The notes below the pieces were generated by a model that was not told where the DNA came from, made no database searches, and saw nothing but the letters and a program-made list of their open reading frames with translations. From the NCBI GenBank assembly GCA_003451635.1, contig DMAT01000258.1:1-10592 (forward strand): a stretch of DNA of 10,592 nucleotides. The letters run 5' to 3'. The first letter of the stretch is position 1. The number at the start of each line of letters is the position of its first letter. Shown here in pieces: positions 1 to 5,811 of this stretch. The position numbers and the translations under genes are program-made. The stretch is from Syntrophus sp. (in: bacteria). GTDB lineage: Bacteria; Desulfobacterota; Syntrophia; Syntrophales; UBA8958.

Positions 1-1
1 T

Positions 2-1525
2 ACGCCGGGGATCGAGGTGGACGTAATGACCAACCTGACCCCGGATGAGCTCAAAGGCGTCATTAAGGACTACGACGGGCTGGTGATCAGATCGGCGACG
101 AAGGTCACACCGGAAATTATCGCGGCGGCGGAAAATCTCAAGGTCGTCGGGCGAGCGGGTATCGGTCTGGACAATGTGGACGTCACGGCGGCAAGCAAAC
201 GGGGCATTGTCGTCATGAACACCCCCGGGGGCAACACCATAACAACGGGGGAGCACGCCATCGCCATGATGCTCTCCCTGGCCCGGGAAATTCCCCAGGC
301 CACGGCCTCCATGAAGGAGGGCAGGTGGGAAAAGAAAAAGTTCATGGGGGCGGAGGTTTTCAACAAGACCCTCGGCATCGTCGGCATCGGGCGGGTGGGG
401 GCCATTGTGGCGGACCGGGCCCAGGGCCTGAAGATGCACGTCGTCGCCTATGATCCCTTTATCTCTCATGAAGCGGCGGGGAATCTGGGGATCACCCTGG
501 TGACCCTCGACGAGCTGCTGAAACAATCCAATTTCATTACCGTTCACACCCCCATGACGAAGGAGACCCGGGGCATCATCAACGCCGCCGCCTTCGGGAA
601 GATGAAAAAGGGTGTCTTCATCATCAACTGCGCCCGTGGGGGCATCATCAGTGAGAAGGATCTCTACGACGCCCTCGTCTCCGGGAAAGTGGCAGGCGCG
701 GCCCTGGACGTCTTCGAGGAGGAACCGACAAAGAACACGGCCCTGGTCGGCCTGGAGAACGTGATCTGCACGCCCCATCTGGGGGCGTCGACGGACGAGG
801 CCCAGGTCAACGTGGCCATCGCCGTCGCCGAACAAATCGCCGATTACCTAACGAAGGGCGAGATCCGCAACGCCGTGAACTTCCCCTCCGTGAGCGCCGA
901 ACTGCTGCTGGTCATCCAGCCCTATCTGGATCTGGCGGAGAAGCTGGGGCGCTTCCATGTCCAGCTTGTCCAGGGGGCCATCGAGGAGGTCGTCATCGAG
1001 TACAGCGGCAAGATCCTCAATTACAACGTCGCCCCGCTGACCATCGCCATCCTCAAGGGTCTGCTGACGCCGATCCTCAAGGAGAGCGTTAATTTCATCA
1101 ACGCCCCGGTGGTGGCCAAGGAACGGGGGATCAAGGTGATCGAGGCGAAAAACAGCGACATGAAGGACTATACAAGCTTGATCTCCCTGACCATCAAGAC
1201 GGACAAGGAAAAGTCCCATATCGCAGGGGCCCTCTTCGGGGTCCAGGACCCGCGGATCGTGCGGCTCAACAAGTTTACTCTCGACGTGGTCCCCGAAGGG
1301 CACATGCTCGTGATCTTCAACTATGACCGCCCCGGCGTTATCGGCAATATCGGGACGACCCTGGGGGCAAATCAGATCAACATCGCCCGCCTCCATTTGA
1401 GCCGCGAAGAAGCGGATCAGGAGGCCCTGGTGATCCTCAGCACCGACGACTCCGTCCCTGAGGAGGTCATCACCAAACTGTTGAATCTGCCTCATGTGAT
1501 CTCGGTCAAAGAGCTGGATATGTAA
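2..1525 (+). CDS. serA: D-3-phosphoglycerate dehydrogenase, 5'-truncated by the window edge
   Basis: Catalyses NAD-dependent oxidation of 3-phosphoglycerate to 3-phosphohydroxypyruvate, the first step of cytosolic serine synthesis. The reading frame is open to the left edge and the residues before the GTG at 17 (TPGIE) fit the family, so that GTG is internal. 507 residues are visible, and about 20 N-terminal ones are probably missing against the usual ~525-530. The nucleotide-binding loop GIGRVG is at 383-400. The expected catalytic triad is present: Arg in NCARGG (codon 635-637), Glu in DVFEEEP (722-724) and His in TPHLGAST (776-778). An intervening substrate-binding (ASB) domain follows, then a C-terminal ACT domain (from about 1305, FNYDRPGVIGNIG). 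This makes it a long-form enzyme, and ACT domains in this family often bind serine for feedback control. purA follows after 64 bases on the same strand, so the two may be cotranscribed. Confidence 0.95.
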   Translation, partial: TPGIEVDVMTNLTPDELKGVIKDYDGLVIRSATKVTPEIIAAAENLKVVGRAGIGLDNVDVTAASKRGIVVMNTPGGNTITTGEHAIAMMLSLAREIPQATASMKEGRWEKKKFMGAEVFNKTLGIVGIGRVGAIVADRAQGLKMHVVAYDPFISHEAAGNLGITLVTLDELLKQSNFITVHTPMTKETRGIINAAAFGKMKKGVFIINCARGGIISEKDLYDALVSGKVAGAALDVFEEEPTKNTALVGLENVICTPHLGASTDEAQVNVAIAVAEQIADYLTKGEIRNAVNFPSVSAELLLVIQPYLDLAEKLGRFHVQLVQGAIEEVVIEYSGKILNYNVAPLTIAILKGLLTPILKESVNFINAPVVAKERGIKVIEAKNSDMKDYTSLISLTIKTDKEKSHIAGALFGVQDPRIVRLNKFTLDVVPEGHMLVIFNYDRPGVIGNIGTTLGANQINIARLHLSREEADQEALVILSTDDSVPEEVITKLLNLPHVISVKELDM

Positions 1526-1527
1526 AA

Positions 1528-1570
1528 TATGGGGGTCAAAAACGCTAAAAAAACGATACCTGACCCCATA
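1528..1570. repeat. Hairpin-forming inverted repeat between serA and purA
   Basis: Arms TATGGGGGTCA (1528-1538) and TGACCCCATA (1561-1570) are complementary apart from one extra G. They enclose a 22-base A-rich loop holding two copies of AAAACG. The left arm begins three bases after the serA stop codon, and the right arm ends seven bases before the purA ribosome binding site. No T-tract follows, so it is not a standard intrinsic terminator. It looks like a dispersed intergenic repeat or an RNA processing/stability element, but copy number elsewhere cannot be seen. Confidence 0.6.
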
Positions 1571-1589
1571 ACAAGATAGGAGGAAGTAA

Positions 1590-2894
1590 ATGGCAAACGT
1601 GATCGTCGTCGGGACGCAGTGGGGAGATGAAGGCAAGGGCAAGGTCGTGGACCTCTATGCGGAGAATGCGGACGTTATCGCCCGCTTTCAGGGAGGTAAC
1701 AACGCCGGCCATACCCTCGTTGTCAAAGGGGTTCAGACAGTCCTCCATCTTATTCCATCGGGGATCCTCCACGATCAGAAAATCTGCGTCATCGGCAACG
1801 GCGTCGTCGTCGATCCCCAGGTGCTCCTGGAGGAAATTGACAAACTCAACAATCGCGGTCTTTTCCCCCCCAACACCCGCCTCTTTATAAGCGAGAAGGC
1901 CCATCTCATCATGCCCTACCACCGGCGAATCGATCTGGCGCGGGAAGGGCGGCGAGGCGGTGAGAAGATCGGGACGACGGGCCGGGGAATCGGACCCGCT
2001 TACGAAGACAAGGTAGCCCGGGTAGGCATTCGTATCGGGGATCTATTCGACAGCGATTCCTTCAGGGAAAAGCTTCTTCGCAATCTGGAGGAAAAGAATT
2101 TTCTCCTCACGAAATATTTCGGCGAGGAGCCGGTGGATGGGGAGGCGATTCTCGAGGAGTACCGGGGCTATGGGGAACGCATGAAGCCTTATACCGCAGA
2201 TACCGCCGTCATCCTGAACCAGGAGCTGCGACGAGGCCGTAAGATCCTTTTCGAGGGGGCGCAGGGATGCCATCTCGACATCGACCACGGAACATATCCT
2301 TATGTGACATCATCCAATACCGTGTCCGCTAACGCATTTTCCGGTACAGGCGTGGGACCTTCGGCGGCCGCTGCCGTCGTTGGGATCTGCAAGGCCTACA
2401 CGACACGGGTCGGAAGCGGCCCTTTCGTCACCGAGCTCTCCTGCGAAATCGGCCGGCGTATTCAGGACGTAGGCAAGGAATTCGGGGCCACAACGGGTCG
2501 TAAACGGCGGTGTGGCTGGCTGGACATGGTCCTGGTCCGGCATGCCATCATGGTCAGTGGGATCACCGGCATCGCCCTGACCAAGCTGGACGTCCTGACG
2601 GGGATCGAAAAACTCAAGATATGCGTGGGCTATCGTACGGCCCAGGGAGAGGTGATCAGTGACGCCGTCCCCGCGAACCTGCAGATACTGTCGGACTGCG
2701 AGCCCATTTACGAAGAAATTGACGGCTGGAAGAAGGATATTAGCCAGGCCCGGAGCATCGAGGAGTTACCGAAGAACGTCCGGAAATATCTCGAACGGAT
2801 TGAGACTCTGGCCGACACCCCGCTGGTCCTTGTCTCTGTGGGGGCGGCGCGGAACGAAACCATCGTCCTGAAGAATCCCTTTTCCGCACAATAA
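1590..2894 (+). CDS. purA: Adenylosuccinate synthetase
   Basis: Joins IMP and aspartate using GTP to give adenylosuccinate, the first committed step from IMP to AMP, in the cytosol. The 434-residue length matches the family (about 430). The N-terminus carries the GTP-binding signature GTQWGDEGKGK (residues 8-18) with the catalytic Asp13 and His41 (NNAGHTLV). TTGRGIGPAYEDK, an IMP-site segment, lies near residue 130, and GATTGRKRRCGWLD near residue 300 is the Arg-rich aspartate/IMP loop region. The ATG at 1590 is set by AGGAGG at 1578-1583, six bases upstream. It follows serA on the same strand; the two pathways are not directly linked, so this is probably a conserved housekeeping arrangement. 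No clear terminator is visible after the stop codon. Confidence 0.97.
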   Translation: MANVIVVGTQWGDEGKGKVVDLYAENADVIARFQGGNNAGHTLVVKGVQTVLHLIPSGILHDQKICVIGNGVVVDPQVLLEEIDKLNNRGLFPPNTRLFISEKAHLIMPYHRRIDLAREGRRGGEKIGTTGRGIGPAYEDKVARVGIRIGDLFDSDSFREKLLRNLEEKNFLLTKYFGEEPVDGEAILEEYRGYGERMKPYTADTAVILNQELRRGRKILFEGAQGCHLDIDHGTYPYVTSSNTVSANAFSGTGVGPSAAAAVVGICKAYTTRVGSGPFVTELSCEIGRRIQDVGKEFGATTGRKRRCGWLDMVLVRHAIMVSGITGIALTKLDVLTGIEKLKICVGYRTAQGEVISDAVPANLQILSDCEPIYEEIDGWKKDISQARSIEELPKNVRKYLERIETLADTPLVLVSVGAARNETIVLKNPFSAQ

Positions 2895-2923
2895 TGGGAT
2901 TTCATCTCCGATTCAAACTATTC

Positions 2924-2953
2924 TTGACAATTCGCCTGACTAGCTGATATGGA
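2924..2953 (+). promoter_or_regulatory. Probable sigma-70 promoter for tRNA-Lys
   Basis: A perfect -35 box TTGACA lies at 2924-2929. After 18 bases comes an extended -10 element, TGA plus TATGGA (2945-2953); the -10 hexamer itself is weak (3 of 6). The predicted start near 2960 leaves a leader of about 17 bases before the tRNA. The GC-rich stretch ATCGGGC just after the -10 resembles the discriminator of stringently controlled stable-RNA promoters. Its place between the purA stop and the tRNA supports the call. Confidence 0.55.
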
Positions 2954-2976
2954 ATCGGGCTTTCATTTGGTTACCG

Positions 2977-3052
2977 GGGACGTTAGCTCAGCCGGTAGAG
3001 CAGCGGACTTTTAATCCGTTGGTCGCGGGTTCGATTCCCGCACGTCCCACCA
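2977..3052 (+). tRNA. tRNA-Lys, anticodon TTT
   Basis: Folds as a complete 76-base cloverleaf. The acceptor stem pairs GGGACGT (2977-2983) with ACGTCCC (3042-3048). The D stem is GCTC/GAGC. The anticodon stem is GCGGA/TCCGT (3003-3007/3015-3019) around the loop CTTTTAA, with anticodon TTT at 3010-3012. The T arm is GCGGG-TTCGATT-CCCGC. The 3' CCA is encoded at 3050-3052. UUU reads both lysine codons, AAA and AAG. The variable region is of normal short length and no intron is present. Confidence 0.98.
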
Positions 3053-3086
3053 CTTTATAAAATAAAGAAGATGCAAGGGGTTTATT

Positions 3087-3176
3087 GTGGGCAGTGTCGT
3101 AAAAAAGAGAAAAAAGAAGATCAGCAAGCACAAGTACAAAAAGAGACTCAAGGCCAATCGCCACAAGAAGAAATAA
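3087..3176 (+). CDS. Small ribosomal subunit protein bS22/mS38 family (AURKAIP1/COX24 domain), 29 aa
   Basis: A very short gene starting at GTG 3087 and ending at TAA 3174-3176. The protein has 29 residues: 13 Lys, 3 Arg, 2 His and no acidic residue. It begins MGSVVKKRKKK and ends LKANRHKKK. From memory of the family, this matches the mycobacterial 30S protein bS22 (which begins MGSVIKKRRKRM) and the C-terminal domain of mitochondrial mS38 (AURKAIP1/COX24). Those bind 16S/12S rRNA near helix 44 and the decoding region. In-frame stop TAA at 3063-3065 leaves GTG as the only standard start, preceded by AAGGGG six bases upstream. It lies 34 bases after tRNA-Lys with no terminator between, so it probably shares that transcript. 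Four of its Lys codons are AAA and nine AAG. The family call is made by eye, but the N-terminal match, composition and length all agree. Confidence 0.8.
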   Translation: MGSVVKKRKKKISKHKYKKRLKANRHKKK

Positions 3177-3202
3177 GGCTTTTCTGTTGTGGAAAATATG
3201 GG

Positions 3203-3256
3203 AATCGGGGGACGCCATACTATTTTTCCGAAAAAGTAGTATGGCGTCCCCCGATT
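3203..3256. repeat. Perfect 20-bp inverted repeat (REP/MITE-like hairpin)
   Basis: The left arm AATCGGGGGACGCCATACTA (3203-3222) and right arm (3237-3256) are perfectly complementary over 20 bases. The 14-base centre can itself pair TTTTT with AAAAA, with one bulged base. Less perfect pairing continues outside (ATGGG at 3198-3202 with CCCAT at 3261-3265). The GGGG-ended hairpin resembles the palindromic units spread by REP-associated tyrosine transposases, but no transposase gene is present here. It lies 26 bases after the bS22-like gene, so it could also protect or end that transcript, although no T-tract follows. Confidence 0.8.
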
Positions 3257-3276
3257 TCTCCCCATGCACTCATGCA

Positions 3277-3315
3277 TAGATGTGCTGTTTTGCATAAGGT
3301 AATTTTGCGCATCTA
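3277..3315. promoter_or_regulatory. Candidate upstream activator site
   Basis: Inverted arms TAGATGTGC (3277-3285) and GCGCATCTA (3307-3315) match at 8 of 9 positions. The interior and edge hold a short direct repeat, TTTTGCAT and TTTTGCGCAT. The centre is about 103 bases upstream of the start predicted for the sigma-54 promoter, inside the range typical for enhancer-binding activators. The 21-base separation of the arms is wide for a single dimer, so this may be two half-sites or chance. Confidence 0.3.
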
Positions 3316-3371
3316 CTAGCCAGCCAAGAACATAACATCCACCTTATTAGCTACTTCCCGCGCAACCACTC

Positions 3372-3388
3372 CTGGCGCAATATTTGCA
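3372..3388 (+). promoter_or_regulatory. Sigma-54 (-24/-12) promoter of the beta-oxidation operon
   Basis: CTGGCGCAATATTTGCA fits the sigma-54 consensus YTGGCACGrNNNTTGCW, differing at only two positions (A to G and G to A in CACG). The invariant GG (3374-3375) and GC (3386-3387) have the required 10-base spacing. The predicted start is near 3399, giving a leader of about 127 bases before the ATG at 3526. The -24 box sits in one arm of a small inverted repeat, CTGGCG (3372-3377) and CGCCAG (3391-3396). Orientation and position are right for the operon, and a sigma-54 activator gene lies at the far end of it. Confidence 0.65.
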
Positions 3389-3448
3389 GTCGCCAGCGCA
3401 GCCGGTTCTTTTTCCCATTATTTTGTTTAAAGGCAAACCTGATCTGAA

Positions 3449-3490
3449 GGCGCCATACCTCTTTTATAAATAATTGGCATGGCGTCCCCG
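3449..3490. repeat. Diverged second copy of the GGCGTCCCC hairpin repeat
   Basis: The segment GGCATGGCGTCCCCGGATT (3476-3494) resembles the right arm of the 3203-3256 repeat (GTATGGCGTCCCCCGATT). The left side, GGCGCCATACC (3449-3459), is the matching but decayed left arm. The pair can form an imperfect hairpin around an A/T-rich loop that contains TATAAATAAT. It falls within the predicted operon leader, 23 bases upstream of the ribosome binding site, so it could influence translation or mRNA stability. Confidence 0.55.
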
Positions 3491-3525
3491 GATTAAAGAT
3501 TCCCAACAATAAAGGAGGTAGATAC

Positions 3526-4893
3526 ATGTCAAAGTACGGAAGCAAGCTAGCCACGCCCGAACAGGCGGCGTCTCTCGTTCGGGACGGCATGTGGCTGGAC
3601 TACGGCACGGTGCAGGCGCCGCGGGCCTTCGACCGGGCGCTGGCCCAGCGGGTCGGAGAGGTGAAGGACGTCAAGATCCGCGCCCTGGGTCATTTGACAC
3701 CGCTGGAGGTCATGGAGAAAGACCCGGAGGCAAAGAGTTTCTGGCTCGGCAACTGGCACATCCTGGGCTGGACGAGGAAGTACATCGCCGAAAACCGGGG
3801 GACCCACATTCCCTATAACTTCGGTGAGGCAGCACGCTATTACCGGGACGGCCTTGACGTGGACATTGCCGTTCAGACCGTCACCCCTATGGACAAGCAC
3901 GGGTATTTCAATTTCGGGCCCCTTTGCAACTTCAAAAAGGCCGTTTTCGAACGGGCCAAGATAATTGCCGTCGAGGTCGTGGAAGATATGCCCTGGTGTT
4001 ATGGCGGCTACGACGAATGCATTCATATCTCCGAAGTCGATTACGTAATCGAAAACAATACGGATAAAATTATCACTATCCCCTCGCCCCAACCGACGGA
4101 TGTGGAAAAAAAGATCGCCGAGCATATCGCCGAGATGATCCCCAAGGATGGCCCGACCATCCAGATCGGCATCGGCGGCCTGCCCGACACGGTGTTGCGC
4201 CTCCTGGCCGACAGCGGGGCCCGGGATATCGGCATTCACACGGAGATGGTCACGGAAGGGATCGCCGACCTCCACGAAGCGGGCCTGATTACGGGAAAGA
4301 AGAAGTCCTTCCTTCCCGGCAAGATCGTCTGGGCCTTCGCCATCGGCAGCCGCAAGCTCTACGACTGGATCGACCACAACCCTGCCCTGGCCATGTATCC
4401 TGTTGAATTCACAAACGATCCCTACATAATCGCCATGAATAAGGATCTTATCTCCATCAATGCCTGTCTGGGCGTTGATCTCCAGGGTCAGGTAAGCTCC
4501 GAATCCATCGGCCCTGCGCAATATTCAGGAACGGGGGGACAATTGGCCTTTGTCCGCGGAGCCTATTACCGGGCCACAAAGGGACAACCGCCCCTTGGCT
4601 ATCCGGAAAGCAAGTCGATCCTTGCCTTCCAGTCCACCTACACGGACAAGAACGGCAAACTGAAATCCAAGATCACCCCCACCCTGCCACCGGGCGAAAT
4701 CGTCACGGTGCCCCGGGTGGATGTGTCTTATCTAGTCACGGAAAATGGCGTCGCCTACCTGAAGGGTCTTTCCATTCCTGAGCGGGTACTCGCCATTACC
4801 AAGCTCGCCCATCCCGACTTCCGGGATGAGTTGCTGGAGGAAGCAAAGAAAATGCACTGGCTCAACAAGCAGTGGTTTCTGGGGACCATATAA
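3526..4893 (+). CDS. Acetyl-CoA hydrolase/transferase family CoA-transferase (butyryl-CoA:acetate / 4-hydroxybutyrate type)
   Basis: Moves CoA between an acyl-CoA and a free acid (typically acetate) through a glutamyl-CoA intermediate, so an acid can be activated or released without ATP. The 455 residues include the family's N-terminal WLDYG region (residues 23-27), the glycine loop IGIGGLP (214-220), and HTEMVTEG with the likely catalytic Glu240, close to Glu238 of 4-hydroxybutyrate CoA-transferase. The C-terminal block is SGTGGQLAFVRGA (334-346). These features place it with But/4-hydroxybutyrate CoA-transferases rather than a simple hydrolase. The true acyl substrate cannot be read from sequence. 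The ATG is preceded by AGGAGG at 3513-3518, seven bases away. It is the first gene of the operon behind the sigma-54-type promoter, with the next gene 21 bases downstream. Confidence 0.88.
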   Translation: MSKYGSKLATPEQAASLVRDGMWLDYGTVQAPRAFDRALAQRVGEVKDVKIRALGHLTPLEVMEKDPEAKSFWLGNWHILGWTRKYIAENRGTHIPYNFGEAARYYRDGLDVDIAVQTVTPMDKHGYFNFGPLCNFKKAVFERAKIIAVEVVEDMPWCYGGYDECIHISEVDYVIENNTDKIITIPSPQPTDVEKKIAEHIAEMIPKDGPTIQIGIGGLPDTVLRLLADSGARDIGIHTEMVTEGIADLHEAGLITGKKKSFLPGKIVWAFAIGSRKLYDWIDHNPALAMYPVEFTNDPYIIAMNKDLISINACLGVDLQGQVSSESIGPAQYSGTGGQLAFVRGAYYRATKGQPPLGYPESKSILAFQSTYTDKNGKLKSKITPTLPPGEIVTVPRVDVSYLVTENGVAYLKGLSIPERVLAITKLAHPDFRDELLEEAKKMHWLNKQWFLGTI

Positions 4894-4914
4894 AATTAAG
4901 GAGGAAGTATCACC

Positions 4915-5763
4915 ATGGAGATCAAAAAGATTTGTGTTTTAGGTGCGGGTCTGATGGGCAACGGGATCACCCAGGTATGCGCCCAGGCGGGCTTCGAGGT
5001 GGCCATGCGGGACATCGAGCAGCGGTTCATTGACGGGGGGATGAAGACGATAACAAAAAATCTCTCCAGGGATGTAGAGAAGGGTAAGCGAACCAAGGAA
5101 GACATGGACGCCATTCTGGGCCGGATCAAACCGACCCTGGATTTGAAGGAAGCGGCCGCCGGGGCCGATGTAGTGGTGGAAGTGGTCATCGAGGTCATGG
5201 ATGTAAAGAAGCAGGTTTACAAGGAGCTGATGAGCATCGCCTCCAAGGACTGCCTCTTTTTCACCAACACCTCCGGTCTGAGTATCACGGAGATGGCGGC
5301 AATGACCGACCGTCCCGCCAAGTTCATCGGGACCCATTTCTTCAATCCCGTGCCGGTGATGAAGCTCCTGGAGATCATCCGCGGCCATGAGACATCGGAC
5401 GAGACTGTAGAGATCGCCAAGGCCTGGGGCAAGAAAATCGGCAAAGAGGTGGTCGTGGTGAAAGAGGCCCCGGCCTTTGCAGTGAACCGGATCCTCTGCA
5501 CCATGCTCAACGAGGCGTTTTTCGTTCTGGACGAAGGAATTGCCGAGGCTGCCGACATCGACAAGGCTATGGTGCTGGGCTGCAACCATCCCATCGGCCC
5601 CCTGGCCCTGTCGGATCTCGTAGGTAATGAGACGCTCCTCCGGGTCATCGAGGGGCTGCACCGGGAATTGGGAGACAAGTACCGTCCCGCACCGCTCCTC
5701 CGGAAACTGGTCCGGGCCGGACGCTTAGGACGCAAAACGGGGAAAGGGGTTTACGACTACTAA
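4915..5763 (+). CDS. 3-hydroxyacyl-CoA (3-hydroxybutyryl-CoA) dehydrogenase
   Basis: Interconverts (S)-3-hydroxyacyl-CoA and 3-oxoacyl-CoA with NAD(H), the third step of beta-oxidation. At 282 residues it has the standard length of the stand-alone Hbd/PaaH type. The Rossmann loop GAGLMG is at 10-15. Ser120, His141 (GTHFFNP), Glu153 and Asn191 line up with the clostridial Hbd active-site residues Ser117, His138, Glu150 and Asn188, at a constant offset of three. The C-terminal helical dimerisation domain ends in the family motif RLGRKTGKGVYDY. The start is supported by AAGGAGG at 4898-4904, ten bases upstream. It sits between the CoA-transferase and acyl-CoA dehydrogenase genes. No fused enoyl-CoA hydratase domain is present. 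Short-chain preference is likely from the family but not proven. Confidence 0.93.
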   Translation: MEIKKICVLGAGLMGNGITQVCAQAGFEVAMRDIEQRFIDGGMKTITKNLSRDVEKGKRTKEDMDAILGRIKPTLDLKEAAAGADVVVEVVIEVMDVKKQVYKELMSIASKDCLFFTNTSGLSITEMAAMTDRPAKFIGTHFFNPVPVMKLLEIIRGHETSDETVEIAKAWGKKIGKEVVVVKEAPAFAVNRILCTMLNEAFFVLDEGIAEAADIDKAMVLGCNHPIGPLALSDLVGNETLLRVIEGLHRELGDKYRPAPLLRKLVRAGRLGRKTGKGVYDY

Positions 5764-5774
5764 GGATTAAAAAT

Positions 5775-5791
5775 AAGGGCGCTGTCCCTAA
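5775..5791. repeat. Short GGGCGCTGTCCC motif, possible repeat remnant
   Basis: AAGGGCGCTGTCCCTAA lies in the 48-base gap before the acyl-CoA dehydrogenase. AGGG and CCCT can pair over four bases around a six-base loop, too weak to be a terminator. The G-run-ended style is like the other intergenic repeats in this window, so it may be a worn copy of a related element. Confidence 0.3.
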
Positions 5792-5811
5792 TTAAAATGG
5801 AGGAAGGACAA

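Larger units (their letters stand above)
3177..3525. other. Gene-free regulatory and repeat region before the beta-oxidation operon
   Basis: This 349-base stretch holds no convincing gene. In order it carries a perfect inverted repeat (3203-3256), a candidate activator dyad (3277-3315), a sigma-54-type promoter (3372-3388), a T-rich early leader (about 3405-3429), a diverged copy of the first repeat (3449-3490) and the ribosome binding site of the CoA-transferase (3513-3518). It is visibly richer in A+T than the neighbouring genes. The last ~127 bases would be the 5' leader of the operon. Confidence 0.7.

Noticed and set aside
17..19. GTG at 17 as the serA start
   Set aside because: The frame is open to the window edge and the upstream residues fit SerA, so the gene starts outside the window.
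2988..3295. Two overlapping minus-strand reading frames (2988-3269 and 3011-3295)
   Set aside because: They run antisense through tRNA-Lys; peptides like RAGIEPATNGLKVRCSTG and VRESNPRPTD are well-known false translations of tRNA genes. No ribosome binding site is evident.
3071..3319. An 82-codon plus-strand frame starting at ATG 3071
   Set aside because: It is a different frame over the bS22-like gene and the hairpin repeat, with low-complexity Lys/Gln/Glu sequence. The 3087-3176 frame has the recognisable protein.
3465..3474. TATAAATAAT as a sigma-70 -10 box for the operon
   Set aside because: No convincing -35 box lies at the right distance and the sequence is the A/T-rich loop of a repeat; the sigma-54 match upstream is much better.
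3547..4521. Long minus-strand frames opposite the operon genes (such as 3547-4521, 7079-8587 and 848-1642)
   Set aside because: They are mirror frames of GC-rich coding sequence, rich in His, Asp and Gly with no recognisable domain, and sit directly opposite well-identified genes.
5797..5799. ATG at 5797 as the acyl-CoA dehydrogenase start
   Set aside because: The ribosome binding site GGAGG overlaps this codon and is well spaced for ATG 5812; the family N-terminus also fits MDFELTEEL.
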